A stretch of DNA of 64,000 nt from Edaphocola aurantiacus (GCF_019797745.1 NZ_VOSI01000001.1:680928-744927); one strand, 5' to 3'. Counted from the stretch's first letter, positions 17,859 to 27,329 are shown. Notes: a model not told the origin generated them from the letters alone. A program made the numbers and translations.

Positions 17859-18842
17859 TTAGTCTTTCCTTGCTTTTGACGGGAATACCGAAATGTTGAT
17901 ATAGCGTGATGGATGTGCCTTAAGATCGGCAGACAGTTCGCCCAATTCTTTAACCGTCTTGTTCACGTTTTCATACAGTTTCGGATCATTCAGCAACATG
18001 CCTACTGTACCGTCTTTATTATCCAGTTTGGTCATCAGACCATTCAGCTTATTAGTCGTTGCCTCCAGGTTATCAATCGTCTGCTGGATTTTGGCCTGTG
18101 ATAACTGAGTGGTGGCTACCTGTGCATTCTCCAGAATTGCATTAATCTTAGCATTATTATTAGCCAGATTAGCCGTCAGTGCATTGGTATTTTTCATGGT
18201 CATATTGGCATTCTCCATAACCGTAGTAATGGTACCGGATTGCTGAGATAAAGCTCTGGACAATACTTCCAGCTGCTTCATCGTGATTTCCAGTGCCGCT
18301 ACACTCTGATCGATATGCTGTCCTGTACTTGGTGTTACCACACCTTTCAGGTTGGCCATCAGGGTATCTGCATTAGCCATTACACTGTTTACATTATTGA
18401 TTACAGAAGGCATGTTTTCAGACAACTGATCCATCATACCGGAACCGGCCATTGTTTTCAGCACTGCGCCTTCCGGTGCTATCTGCGCACTCTTGCCGGC
18501 AATCAATTCCAGGTTTTTCACCTCAGATAATAAGCCTGATGAAGTCACCTGTAATAAGGAGCCAACCGGAACTTTAAATTCATCTGTAACGGTAATTTTA
18601 ACCTTGAATTTCTGATCTTCGGTCATCTCAATATCTGAGATTTTGCCAATTTTATAACCATTTACCAGCACTTTACTACCGGTAGTCAATCCTTCTACAT
18701 TTTCGTAATAGGCGTAGTATTCTTTATCTTTAGCAAACAAGCTGTTTCCTTTCAGAAAATTAAAACCCAGGAATAATGCGACAATGGCACCCAGGGCCAG
18801 CAAGCCTATCTTAACCTCATTATTTTTTTTACCTTCTGCCAT
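17859..18842 (-). CDS. MCE-domain lipid-transport protein (MlaD-like)
   Basis: The 327-residue protein has one N-terminal membrane helix (VKIGLLALGAIVALFLGFNFL). An MCE domain at about 38-120 has YYAYYENVEGLTTGSKVLVNG and VGSLLQVTSSGLL. A long helical and coiled-coil region follows (about 130-300), rich in Gln and Asn. MlaD-type proteins form periplasmic hexamers that carry lipids between membranes with an ABC transporter. The ATPase and permease genes are not next to it here. It starts 59 bp after porQ on the opposite side, same strand. Confidence 0.88.
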   Translation of the reverse strand: MAEGKKNNEVKIGLLALGAIVALFLGFNFLKGNSLFAKDKEYYAYYENVEGLTTGSKVLVNGYKIGKISDIEMTEDQKFKVKITVTDEFKVPVGSLLQVTSSGLLSEVKNLELIAGKSAQIAPEGAVLKTMAGSGMMDQLSENMPSVINNVNSVMANADTLMANLKGVVTPSTGQHIDQSVAALEITMKQLEVLSRALSQQSGTITTVMENANMTMKNTNALTANLANNNAKINAILENAQVATTQLSQAKIQQTIDNLEATTNKLNGLMTKLDNKDGTVGMLLNDPKLYENVNKTVKELGELSADLKAHPSRYINISVFPSKARKD

Positions 18843-18901
18843 ATAAAGATTTTAGGGCCCAAAAATAGCCAAATATCTAACACCACCATCAAAATAAATG
18901 A

Positions 18902-20011
18902 TTACCAATTAGGATAATCATTGTTCCAGTGCCACGGTTCTGTTTTGGAACCGACCTTAAACAGTTTATCCAAAGCAATATTCAGGCCAAACTCATTATA
19001 CGCTCCGGCGGTAGCCATAAAAGAGCGCGCATAATGCACCTGAAATTTATTGAGGTATAGCCCTGCACCAAAAGAAAAACCGGCAAGACCCTTAGTTTCC
19101 AGGGTACTCAGTTCATTACGGCGCAAGTGATTATAAGCCACGGAAATACCCAGGCGCTTACCAATAGTCAGCTCTCCGCCGATCGTGAGATGGCGGAACA
19201 GCTTATCAGCAAAGTATGTTTTATCATCTGCAGTGGTATCTGCTCCGAAAATATTGCTTTTCTTATCTGCCGGGTTGTTATAACGGATATCCCACTGGTA
19301 CAGGTGGTGTGCAACCACAAATAACCTCAGCGGTACATTTTTGAGTGATTTGGTCAGCCCTATCTGCAGATCAAACGGCAATGGTTCTGCCGGATTATTC
19401 GGGTTGTACCGTTTCAGGGTAACGCCCATGTTTTTGGCCACAATACCCAGCGTAATGCCCCTGGCTGTATCAAAATAGGTAACCCCAACATCTCCGAGCA
19501 GCGCACTGGCCGAACGGTCGGCAAGTGTGGAATGTGCCCATTTTAGAGTAACCCCATAGCGCCAGTGTTCTTTATACTGGCGGGCAGCAGACAGATTTAA
19601 GGCAAAATCGCTGGCCCTCACCGTACCCAGGTAGCTTCCGTAAATATCTGTTGCCTGAAAGGTACCATAGTTGATACTCTGTACCCCCACCCCAAAGGTA
19701 GTCTGCAGTTTAGGGGAATGATATGCATATTGCAGATTGGTGATCCCGATATCTGCATAATAAAGATTATGATTTGCCGAAAGCTGGTTGTGAATACCGG
19801 GTCTGTACAGAGATGGATTCTGCATTGCCAGAGAGACATCAGCCTCCGGATTGGCCGGCGCAAGACCTCCTAATGCAGAGACGTGCGGACTGTTGGACAT
19901 ATTCAAAAATTCAAATGCCCTCGCCCCTCCTACTACCTGTGCCGAGGCATCAACAGTGCTCAGTCCGGTTAGTAAGGCAAGAGAGATATATGTACAGTAT
20001 TTAATATTCAT
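18902..20011 (-). CDS. porQ: Type IX secretion system protein PorQ
   Basis: The 369-residue protein has a signal peptide (YCTYISLALLTGLSTVDASAQ) and a PorV/PorQ-type beta-barrel body: ARAFEFLNMSNSPHVSALGG near the N-terminus, then repeated amphipathic strands to the end. The N-terminal phrase is characteristic of PorQ. In T9SS, PorQ is an outer-membrane member of the attachment complex and helps the PorU/PorZ sortase system at the cell surface. It fits the eight T9SS cargo genes in this window. No other por gene is adjacent. Confidence 0.85.
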   Translation of the reverse strand: MNIKYCTYISLALLTGLSTVDASAQVVGGARAFEFLNMSNSPHVSALGGLAPANPEADVSLAMQNPSLYRPGIHNQLSANHNLYYADIGITNLQYAYHSPKLQTTFGVGVQSINYGTFQATDIYGSYLGTVRASDFALNLSAARQYKEHWRYGVTLKWAHSTLADRSASALLGDVGVTYFDTARGITLGIVAKNMGVTLKRYNPNNPAEPLPFDLQIGLTKSLKNVPLRLFVVAHHLYQWDIRYNNPADKKSNIFGADTTADDKTYFADKLFRHLTIGGELTIGKRLGISVAYNHLRRNELSTLETKGLAGFSFGAGLYLNKFQVHYARSFMATAGAYNEFGLNIALDKLFKVGSKTEPWHWNNDYPNW

Positions 20012-20074
20012 AATAAGGAAACGAAAAACAGGCTGTAAAGTGTATACGCCCGACTGATAAACAAAAGCTGAAAT

Positions 20075-20890
20075 TTATGGGTACAAAGCGTCAATAATAT
20101 CGGTACTCACACCGGTAAAGGAGAATCCGCCGTCATGAAACAGGTTCTGCATAGTTACATACCGGGTAAGGTCACTAAACAGGGTAATACAATAATCGGC
20201 ACATGCATCAGCAGTTGCATTACCCAAAGGTGCCGTTTTTGCTGCATAATTAAAAAACTTATCAAAACCCGTCACCCCACTGCCGGCTGTAGTCACCGTT
20301 GGCGATTGAGAGATGGTATTGACCCTTACTTTCTTCTGCTTACCGTAGATATAACCGAAGCTGCGGGCAATGCTTTCCAGCATGGATTTGGCATCGGCCA
20401 TATCGTTATACCCGGGAAATGCTCTCTGGGCTGCAATATAGCTCAATCCTACCACCGATCCCCATTCATTAATCGCATCCTGTTGCAGGGCCGATTGCAG
20501 CAGCTTATGAAAGGATAATGCAGAGACATCAAGTGTCTTCAGGAAATTATCATAATTGGTGGCTTCGTAAGGAAAGCCTTTGCGCACATTCGGAGACATA
20601 CCTATAGAATGCAGCACGAAATCAATTTTCCCTCCAAAATGGTCCACAGCCTGCTGATACAGTGCATCAAGGTCTGCAATATTGGTCGCATCGGCACCGA
20701 TCACCGGGGCATCATTACATAAAGCTGCCAGTTCATGGATTTTGCCCATGCGCAGGGCAATCGGGGCATTGGTCAGGATAATATCCGCGCCGTGTGCCAC
20801 TGCCTTAAGCGCTACCTGCCAGGCAATAGAGCGCTCATCCAGTGCACCGAAGATGATGCCTTTCTTCCCTTGTAATAATTGAGGTACCAT
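20075..20890 (-). CDS. fabI: Enoyl-ACP reductase (NADH)
   Basis: The 271-residue SDR-fold enzyme has the FabI-specific nucleotide motif GALDERSIAWQVALKA, LHSIGMSP at about 95-102, and the active-site stretch SYIAAQRAFPGYNDMADAKSML with the catalytic Tyr and Lys. It reduces trans-2-enoyl-ACP in the last step of each fatty-acid elongation cycle, in the cytoplasm. It stands alone between porQ and a plus-strand gene. The family assignment is secure. Confidence 0.93.
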   Translation of the reverse strand: MVPQLLQGKKGIIFGALDERSIAWQVALKAVAHGADIILTNAPIALRMGKIHELAALCNDAPVIGADATNIADLDALYQQAVDHFGGKIDFVLHSIGMSPNVRKGFPYEATNYDNFLKTLDVSALSFHKLLQSALQQDAINEWGSVVGLSYIAAQRAFPGYNDMADAKSMLESIARSFGYIYGKQKKVRVNTISQSPTVTTAGSGVTGFDKFFNYAAKTAPLGNATADACADYCITLFSDLTRYVTMQNLFHDGGFSFTGVSTDIIDALYP

Positions 20891-20970
20891 GAAGAGAATA
20901 TTTGGGTAAAAATAACAAAATCAATGGATATGCATGGTCATAGACATGGGATTAATTTAAACAACATCAT

Positions 20971-20978
20971 TACTTTTG
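20971..20978 (+). promoter_or_regulatory. -7 element (TACTTTTG)
   Basis: An exact TAnnTTTG match, 40 bp before the ATG at 21019. No -33 TTG at the usual distance is seen. Confidence 0.5.
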
Positions 20979-21018
20979 TGAATAGTTCATTACTTTTAAT
21001 TAAATCGACAGATTGGTT

Positions 21019-22494
21019 ATGAAAAGAATATTAGCACTTTGCTTTTGGTTAATCGGCTCCCTCAACGGGGTTCAGGCACAGACTATTTTTTACTCCAACC
21101 CACAGGATTTTAATGTGGCTAAAGACCTGTTTGAAATCGGCGGATGGAGCGGTGACCGCCTGGCCATTTTTTACACGCAGAAGAATGAATCATTCATTGA
21201 CCTGTATGATGAGCAGATGAATCGTAAGGCGATTGTCTCGCTGAGTTTTATGCCGGAAAAACCGAAACAGATCTCGGTGGTCCCCATGGAAAATAAGATT
21301 ATCCTGTTATACAGTGCCATGTCCGGAAGCACAGAACATTATTATGCCGCCCAGCTGGACGGGCAGGCCCGCCTTATCGGCAAACCTAAAAACCTGGATG
21401 AGCAGCAACAAAACTTTTTCGGGGTCAGCAAAACCCGCTACCAGTTTGTGATTTCTGAGAATCGGCAGAAAATGGCTCTTGTAGGATACCAGGTAAGAGA
21501 TAATAAATTGCAGTACCATATCATGCTCATTGACCCGAACCTGGCAACACAAAGCCTTTCGGGCAAAGCGGAATGCAAAAACAATATGGATATAGAACAG
21601 ATCCTGCTGCAGGACAACGGAACCATAGTACTGAACGTAAGCGATCTGAGCTCGAGCCGCGACCAGTCTATCTCTTCCGCAGCGATCTATACCATCCGGA
21701 AAAGCGAAGGAAAGAACGAAGTAAGCATCAAACCATTAGAACTTAAAAACCAGTTTCTGAGCGGCGTGTTTCTTAAAGAAGACCTGGCGCACAGCGATCA
21801 GCTGTACTTTGCCGGATTTTATAAAAGCAACAGTAATGGTGTGATTGAAGGTACCTATATGGGTACAGTAGGCCTGCAATCCGGCACAGATCCGGTATCG
21901 GCAACATTCACCGCATTTGACACCAGCATGCTGCGCAATTACAAAGGCCGCGACCGCCGCCTGCTGAATGAATACCGTGTTAAAGATATCGTGATCAAAA
22001 ATGATGGCGGCTGCATACTCACTGCAGAGGCCTCTTATAGCATTACACGTACCACCAATAATGGTATGTATAACGGTGGTTTTTACAGTATGGGATTCGG
22101 TGGAATGGGTATGGCCAGCACCAGCTATACAGAATACAATTACGGTGACATCCTGATCATGGACTTCAATAATACCTTTGTCAACAACTGGTATAATGCC
22201 ATCAGCAAACAGCAGCGCACTATTGACGATTACGGCACCTACTCTTCTTACAATATGCTGAACAGCGGCGCCCAGCTGGTATTTACCTACAATGACATTC
22301 AGCGCAACAGCATCAAATTGCAGGTATCTGCACTGAATATGGACGGTCAGCTACAGGAAAAAGATATCGCAGCAACCATGAAAGGAAATGGTTTATGGTT
22401 ACCTAAAATGAGTGTACAGACCGACAATAAAGAACTGGTGATACCGGTTGTAAAATCAAACAAGAAACTATCTTTTGCAAGATTGCAGTATTAA
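21019..22494 (+). CDS. Exported protein of unknown function, 491 aa
   Basis: From the ATG at 21019 the product has a signal peptide (RILALCFWLIGSLNGVQAQ) and about 470 mature residues rich in beta strands: WSGDRLAIFYTQKNESFIDLYD, KIILLYSAMSGS, RQKMALVGYQVRDNKL and GTIVLNVSDLSSS. The repeating strand pattern suggests a beta-propeller. A Gly/Met-rich segment (MYNGGFYSMGFGGMGMAS) lies at about 350-367. It has no T9SS tail and no lipobox, so it is probably periplasmic or outer-membrane associated. I do not recognise a family. Confidence 0.65.
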   Translation: MKRILALCFWLIGSLNGVQAQTIFYSNPQDFNVAKDLFEIGGWSGDRLAIFYTQKNESFIDLYDEQMNRKAIVSLSFMPEKPKQISVVPMENKIILLYSAMSGSTEHYYAAQLDGQARLIGKPKNLDEQQQNFFGVSKTRYQFVISENRQKMALVGYQVRDNKLQYHIMLIDPNLATQSLSGKAECKNNMDIEQILLQDNGTIVLNVSDLSSSRDQSISSAAIYTIRKSEGKNEVSIKPLELKNQFLSGVFLKEDLAHSDQLYFAGFYKSNSNGVIEGTYMGTVGLQSGTDPVSATFTAFDTSMLRNYKGRDRRLLNEYRVKDIVIKNDGGCILTAEASYSITRTTNNGMYNGGFYSMGFGGMGMASTSYTEYNYGDILIMDFNNTFVNNWYNAISKQQRTIDDYGTYSSYNMLNSGAQLVFTYNDIQRNSIKLQVSALNMDGQLQEKDIAATMKGNGLWLPKMSVQTDNKELVIPVVKSNKKLSFARLQY

Positions 22495-22497
22495 TGA

Positions 22498-22545
22498 CTG
22501 ACAATAAATAAGGGGCTTCACATGAAGCCCCTTATTTATTGTCAG
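22498..22545. terminator. Bidirectional terminator
   Basis: A 23-bp perfect inverted repeat (22498-22520 with 22523-22545) lies between the plus-strand unknown gene and the convergent murB. Confidence 0.85.
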
Positions 22546-22557
22546 ATATGCTGAATA

Positions 22558-23574
22558 TTATATAATCTGTACCTCACGCTCGAGGCTGATGCCGAACTTA
22601 TCTTTTACCGATGCGATCACCCGCTCAGACAAGCGGTAAATATCCTTACCCTTTGCCTGTCCGTAATTGACCAGCACCAACGGCTGACGCTGATGTACAC
22701 CATAATCACCTTCACGGAAGCCTTTCCAGCCGCATTGCTCAATGAGCCAAGCCGCCGGTATTTTCGTAACCGTATCAGACACTACATATCCCGGAATAGC
22801 CGGACAATCGGCTTTCAGGGCTTCATAAGTTGCTTTGGGTACTTCCGGATTTTTAAAGAAGCTACCGGCATTACCGATCACTGCCGGATCGGGCAGTTTG
22901 GTACGGCGTATATGGATCACCACATCAGAAACGGCTTTCAGGCTAAGGTCTGTAATACCCTGCTGTTCCAGTTCTTCTTTTATATTACCATATGAAATAT
23001 TAAAGTATGGCGCCTTGGATAAACGGAATAATACTTTTGTAACCAGGAATTTTCCCTTAAGGGCTCCTTTAAATATGCTGTCTCTGTAACCAAAATTACA
23101 GGCTTCATTAGTCAGGGTTTCAAATACCTGCTTGTCAAAGTTCCAGTAGGTAACGGATTCTATTACCTGCTTCACTTCTACTCCATATGCACCGATATTC
23201 TGTATGGGCGCGGCTCCTACGGTGCCCGGTATTAAAGACAGGTTCTCTATACCGGCATAGCCATGCGCCACACAGTACAATACAAAGTCATGCCATACCT
23301 CTCCGGCACCGGCTTCCAGCCATACTGATCCTTCATCTTCTTTAACCAGCGTTATGCCTTTAATCTCATTTTTGAGGATGAAAGCATGCGGATCTTGTGT
23401 AAAGAGCATATTACTGCCCCCGCCCAATGGCAGCACAGGATAGCCTTCCGGTATATGCTGCTGTATCTGCTCACAATCTGCTGCAGAACGGATCACGGAA
23501 AAGAATGGTGCATGCGCCGGCATCCCGAAGGTGTTCAGGCTTTGTAAGTTTATATTCTGTTGAACAGTTAACAT
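22558..23574 (-). CDS. murB: UDP-N-acetylenolpyruvoylglucosamine reductase
   Basis: The 338-residue FAD enzyme of peptidoglycan synthesis reduces UDP-GlcNAc-enolpyruvate to UDP-MurNAc in the cytoplasm. Motifs are LNTFGMPAHA near the N-terminus, the FAD pyrophosphate loop PLGGGSNML, AGAGEVWHDFV, IPGTVGAAPIQNIGAYG, and the C-terminal active site GSFFKNPEV with the catalytic Ser. The length fits the type I (E. coli-like) enzyme. It lies 35 bp downstream of the Ldh-family gene on the same strand and may be co-transcribed. Confidence 0.94.
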   Translation of the reverse strand: MLTVQQNINLQSLNTFGMPAHAPFFSVIRSAADCEQIQQHIPEGYPVLPLGGGSNMLFTQDPHAFILKNEIKGITLVKEDEGSVWLEAGAGEVWHDFVLYCVAHGYAGIENLSLIPGTVGAAPIQNIGAYGVEVKQVIESVTYWNFDKQVFETLTNEACNFGYRDSIFKGALKGKFLVTKVLFRLSKAPYFNISYGNIKEELEQQGITDLSLKAVSDVVIHIRRTKLPDPAVIGNAGSFFKNPEVPKATYEALKADCPAIPGYVVSDTVTKIPAAWLIEQCGWKGFREGDYGVHQRQPLVLVNYGQAKGKDIYRLSERVIASVKDKFGISLEREVQII

Positions 23575-23609
23575 AGTGTCTATGGCTTAAAACGCTGGAG
23601 TAAATAGGC

Positions 23610-24692
23610 CTATATGGCCTGTATCATGGTTACGGAAAACTTATCAGAAAGCTGCTGCAGGTCTGCGATTACATCTTCATGTAAAGGAATACCGTTTTGC
23701 AGTCGGTCAGCTTCCGCTTCGCGTTCCGGATCACCGGGAATCAGTACCCGCTCTTCGCCCGGTATAGTTTCTGCATTACGGAAACGACCGATCCAGTTAT
23801 CCATCTGGTCCAGGAATTCTGATTCCGGACGGAATGCATCTACGCGCATAGCGCCGAAGAAATGCCCTAACCCCTCGCCGGGCATATTCTGCGGCAAAGG
23901 CACATAGGCCGGGAATGGTGGTGCCCAGGGGCCATAAGAGGCACCGCTGAGTACACCGGATAGTATATCTACAATACTACCCAGGGCATAACCTTTATGG
24001 CTACCATGTACACGGTCTCCACCCAGGGGCAATAGTGCCCCCTGTTGTTTTAATATATTGGCATCTACAGAAGGGTTACCATCTGCATCCTGCACCCAAC
24101 CCGCAGGCGTATCCTGTTTCTTACGTTGTAATATTTCCAGCTTGCCGTTGGCTGCTGTAGTTGTAGCAAAATCAGCTACAAAAGGGGGCTGCTCCTTTGC
24201 CGGAATCGCATAAGCGATAGGATTGGTACCCAGCATCCGTTCTGTAGAGAATGTGGGGGCAACCAGCGCACTGGCATTGGTCATAGCCATACCGATCATC
24301 TGATGCTCCAGCGCCATCATTGCATGAATGCCGGCAATACCAAAGTGATTGCTGTTCTTAACCGCTACCCATCCGGTACCGGCGTTACGCGACTTTTCGA
24401 TTGCAACCTGCATGGCATATGGTGCAACAACAAGCCCAAGTCCCCGATCTCCGTCTACCACTGCGGTAGAGGGTGTTTCATGCACGATCTTTATCTCTGG
24501 AGTAGCATTTACCCTGCCTACTTCCCAAAGCCGTACATACCCGATCAGCCGGGCAATGCCATGACTGTCTACGCCCCTGAGATCGGCGCTGAGTAATACT
24601 TTGGTTGCAGTATGGGCATCGGCTTCCGGACAACCGATCTTTGTAAATACGGAATAAGCAAAATCGTATAAATGCTGGTATGTATATTTCAT
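23610..24692 (-). CDS. Ldh-family malate/lactate dehydrogenase-type oxidoreductase
   Basis: From the ATG at 24692 the product has 360 residues and begins MKYTYQHLYDFAYSVF, as family members do. LDH2-family motifs are LRGVDSHGIARLIGY, VKNSNHFGIAG (with catalytic His), NPIAYAIPA and HKGYALGSIVDILSGVLSG. Such enzymes use NAD(P)H to reduce 2-oxoacids, giving (S)-malate, lactate or ureidoglycolate; the exact substrate cannot be read. The longer frame (to 24755) would overlap the upstream DUF2480 gene. The three minus-strand genes at 22.6-25.2 kb may form one transcript. Confidence 0.88.
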   Translation of the reverse strand: MKYTYQHLYDFAYSVFTKIGCPEADAHTATKVLLSADLRGVDSHGIARLIGYVRLWEVGRVNATPEIKIVHETPSTAVVDGDRGLGLVVAPYAMQVAIEKSRNAGTGWVAVKNSNHFGIAGIHAMMALEHQMIGMAMTNASALVAPTFSTERMLGTNPIAYAIPAKEQPPFVADFATTTAANGKLEILQRKKQDTPAGWVQDADGNPSVDANILKQQGALLPLGGDRVHGSHKGYALGSIVDILSGVLSGASYGPWAPPFPAYVPLPQNMPGEGLGHFFGAMRVDAFRPESEFLDQMDNWIGRFRNAETIPGEERVLIPGDPEREAEADRLQNGIPLHEDVIADLQQLSDKFSVTMIQAI

Positions 24693-24721
24693 GAAAGCTG
24701 AAAACGGTATAATCTGCTGAA

Positions 24722-25228
24722 TTATTTTTTCTTGTAAATGGGCACGGTCGAGCAAGGCTCACCATACATCAGGCTTTTAACAACCGGCAACAGGCGTGCA
24801 CTTATTCTGAGGAAGGCACTCTCCGGCAGGGGTACATCACCACAACCTTTCACTACTACACGACCATCAGTATAGGGTTGTACGTCCAGTGCATCAATGG
24901 CCTGGTTCAGCAATTGTTCTTTTAACTGCGCTTCATTGCCATGAAAAGGCGCGGCCTCACATTTGTATAACCAGGAGGAGATAAGCATATAAGCCCACAT
25001 AGGTATAATGGCCTCTGCAGAGCAATAGACAGCTACTTTTTTATGAGCATAAGGTGCCCAATCCATTTCCTGCAATGCGGTTCTGAAATCTTTTTCACGC
25101 AGGATCATGCCTTTAAATAAATAAGGGGCTATATCAAATATTGCCAGTGTATCTGCAGCAGGTAATAAATGCTCCAGGTTGAGGGTAAGGATACCACTCT
25201 CAGCAACTTTATTTACAATAGTTTCCAT
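24722..25228 (-). CDS. DUF2480 family protein
   Basis: The 168-residue protein matches the Bacteroidota DUF2480 family. The N-terminus METIVNKVAESGILTLNLE, the central LFKGMILREKDFR, and VAVYCSAEAIIPMWAYML are typical. There is no signal peptide, so it is cytoplasmic. The family has no known function. A -7 box ends only 5 bp before the ATG, implying an mRNA with little or no 5' leader. The downstream Ldh gene begins 29 bp after its stop codon. Confidence 0.85.
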   Translation of the reverse strand: METIVNKVAESGILTLNLEHLLPAADTLAIFDIAPYLFKGMILREKDFRTALQEMDWAPYAHKKVAVYCSAEAIIPMWAYMLISSWLYKCEAAPFHGNEAQLKEQLLNQAIDALDVQPYTDGRVVVKGCGDVPLPESAFLRISARLLPVVKSLMYGEPCSTVPIYKKK

Positions 25229-25232
25229 CCTG

Positions 25233-25240
25233 CAAAGATA
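25233..25240 (-). promoter_or_regulatory. -7 element (TATCTTTG) at the DUF2480 start
   Basis: Minus-strand TATCTTTG ends 4 bp before the ATG at 25228. With transcription starting 4-6 bp past the box, the mRNA would be essentially leaderless. No -33 element is clear. Confidence 0.4.
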
Positions 25241-25327
25241 AGCCTTCGCAAAAGGAAATGATATAGATTATTTCTTTTTCGCCTTAATCGAAATCAAGCC
25301 TATGCCCTCTAATTGGCATTTGAGGGA

Positions 25328-25846
25328 TCAGTACATTTCCAGTATTCGTTCTATTTGCCTCTGGTGATGTACTGGATGATAGGACATAAGGTAGAACATT
25401 TCCCGTATCGTTAATTTTCCGAGCAAGGGATGTGGTAAACTAAGGGTATCCAGTTCCTCTTCGGAATAATTGCGCAGCAGATTCTCTATATCGGTAAGAT
25501 GTTGCTGAATACCAGAAATAATGGCTGCCTTTTGCTGGTACAGCACCTCGCCTTTGGGCAGATATGACTCCGGCGCTTTTAAGCTGGTTTGTGCATAGTG
25601 ATGCAAAACAGTCTCATAATCCCAGGTCTGCCGGTCAACCGTCCCGAATTGTGCTCTGATAAATTCTTTAGAGGACAAGACCTTAGGAAAAGGGGTTATA
25701 GTCAGTAAGATATGCGCTAAATGCGCCCCAGCGGTCCATTTATCCTGATAGCGATAAGAGAATTTACTATCCTCCAGGCCATCAATATACTGAACTACCT
25801 GTTGATGATTCGCGACAAAAACCGCAATTAATTCCTGCTTTTTCAT
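25328..25846 (-). CDS. DinB-family protein
   Basis: The 172-residue four-helix DinB/YfiT-like protein carries likely metal-ligand histidines in WTAGAHLAHILLT (H near residue 43) and YHPVHHQRQIERIL (two His near residues 156-160). The DinB superfamily contains metal-dependent thiol transferases and many proteins without known role. It has no signal peptide. It precedes the Crp/Fnr gene on the same strand only in the sense of order; a 57-bp gap separates them, so joint transcription is possible. Confidence 0.8.
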   Translation of the reverse strand: MKKQELIAVFVANHQQVVQYIDGLEDSKFSYRYQDKWTAGAHLAHILLTITPFPKVLSSKEFIRAQFGTVDRQTWDYETVLHHYAQTSLKAPESYLPKGEVLYQQKAAIISGIQQHLTDIENLLRNYSEEELDTLSLPHPLLGKLTIREMFYLMSYHPVHHQRQIERILEMY

Positions 25847-25903
25847 ATAGCTGATTTTACTACGAAGAACGGTAAAATGCTATAAGCAAACAATGAACCC
25901 TGG

Positions 25904-26455
25904 TTAAGAAATGCGCCTGCGGATGCGGCTCAGCGCCTGTGGCGTTACACCTATATAGGAGGACAAGTATTTAAGCGGGACGTATTGTATAAAAAGAGGT
26001 GTATGTTTCAGGAGGAACAGATACATCTCCTCCGGAGTTGATTTAAGCAACTGGATTTCCCGAAGCACTTTCGCCCGCAGCTGCTCTTCTAAAAATACTT
26101 TTTGCGTGGCACTGCACAGCTTTGATTCCAAAAACAGTTTACGGACTTCATCCATAGCAACGTACCATAATACACCCTTACTGATCGGTTGGTAGCTAAA
26201 TTGGCGCTCGACCTCATTATCAGCTTTTGCGGTAAAAATATCTCCCTCAAGAAAAAAATCAACAGAAATATCGATTTCAGGATCTGAAGTGCTATCTACT
26301 ATTGCTTTGCGTATCAAACCTTTCTGCAGGAAACACAGGATATCTTTAGGCAATACAGTCTTCCGGCCAAAATGCACCGGAACGAGTTTGTCCCAGATTG
26401 CGCCATAGTGATCTATCGGATACTTGTCGAAAATATGTTTGTCTATTACGTCCAA
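25904..26455 (-). CDS. Crp/Fnr-family transcriptional regulator
   Basis: The 183-residue protein starts at TTG. A cyclic-nucleotide-binding-like jelly roll covers about residues 15-115 (LPKDILCFLQKGLIRK, EGDIFTAKA). A C-terminal helix-turn-helix (about 150-183) ends YLSSYIGVTPQALSRIRRRIS, with the recognition-helix phrase TPQALSRIRR common in Bacteroidota Crp/Fnr proteins. It has no cysteine cluster for iron-sulfur sensing, so it is not an Fnr-type oxygen sensor. The effector and targets are unknown. It may regulate the nearby DinB gene. Confidence 0.85.
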   Translation of the reverse strand: MDVIDKHIFDKYPIDHYGAIWDKLVPVHFGRKTVLPKDILCFLQKGLIRKAIVDSTSDPEIDISVDFFLEGDIFTAKADNEVERQFSYQPISKGVLWYVAMDEVRKLFLESKLCSATQKVFLEEQLRAKVLREIQLLKSTPEEMYLFLLKHTPLFIQYVPLKYLSSYIGVTPQALSRIRRRIS

Positions 26456-26469
26456 TCTTTACTGTTTTA

Positions 26470-27270
26470 TTATTTCTTTTTCACCAGTGAGGATAAGGGA
26501 TACTTCAGTCCGCTGTAGCCCATCATATCTACCTTAATACTACCCACCAGGATAGGACTGCTGATCCGAACCGGGATATGGTTATCATCGTCACTCACAT
26601 ACACCTCCATTTTCTCACCACCTTTGAAGAGTGTACCCTCTACGAGCAGCGGTTTAATCTTGATGGTGTTGAAAGTTCCGTACTTTGTTGTGATTTGAAA
26701 TTTACCCATGTAGCGGATATACAGATGATATACCTGATCGTCAAGAAACATATCAAACGGTATTTTATCGCCGGGTTTATAACGGCTGTAATCTATATTA
26801 CGGGCATAATATACCGCTGAGAGTACATCCTGGACACAGGCCGGCACATCGAAGACTTTATTATTAAGTGTATAGGCCTTTTTCTGCGCCTGGTTAAACC
26901 GTACATACTGGTACAGTTTATATCCGTCTTCATGAATATCACGGACAAACTTCATCGGCAACATGGTTGTCGTGTCAATATAGGTCTCGTATTTATCCTT
27001 TACAGAGAATATCCAGTCATAAGACTTAATGGTATTGCCCAGCCCGGTCACATGAAAAACAGGACGTCCATCCAGGGTCTCCAGCTTGGTACTGAAGCTG
27101 GCTTTGGCCGCTGCCACCCATACCGCACTCAGGTTATAATAAACGGTAAAGTTCACCGTCTCCCCGGATTTGACAACACGGTTCTTTAAGCCGCAAAAGA
27201 CATTTTGGGCTTTGCTCTCCCCGATCGTAAACCCAAGGAGTAAAACAATAATGATCAGTATTTTCTTCAT
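26470..27270 (-). CDS. DUF3108 family exported protein
   Basis: From the ATG at 27270, chosen because a strong Shine-Dalgarno-like GGAAGGAAAGA precedes it and the signal peptide (KKILIIIVLLLGFTIGESKA) follows, the product has 266 residues. The DUF3108 pattern is visible: VKSGETVNFTVYYNLSAVWVAAA, then DGRPVFHVTGLG and FDMFLDDQVYHLYIRYMGK. The family is a periplasmic or outer-membrane beta-rich protein of unknown role. An ATG at 27291 in the same frame is possible. It sits downstream of the TPR gene by 59 bp. Confidence 0.8.
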   Translation of the reverse strand: MKKILIIIVLLLGFTIGESKAQNVFCGLKNRVVKSGETVNFTVYYNLSAVWVAAAKASFSTKLETLDGRPVFHVTGLGNTIKSYDWIFSVKDKYETYIDTTTMLPMKFVRDIHEDGYKLYQYVRFNQAQKKAYTLNNKVFDVPACVQDVLSAVYYARNIDYSRYKPGDKIPFDMFLDDQVYHLYIRYMGKFQITTKYGTFNTIKIKPLLVEGTLFKGGEKMEVYVSDDDNHIPVRISSPILVGSIKVDMMGYSGLKYPLSSLVKKK

Positions 27271-27329
27271 TCTTTCCTTCCAAACATTCATATGGCCTTT
27301 TAGACCTATATTTACCGCAATGGTTTAGT

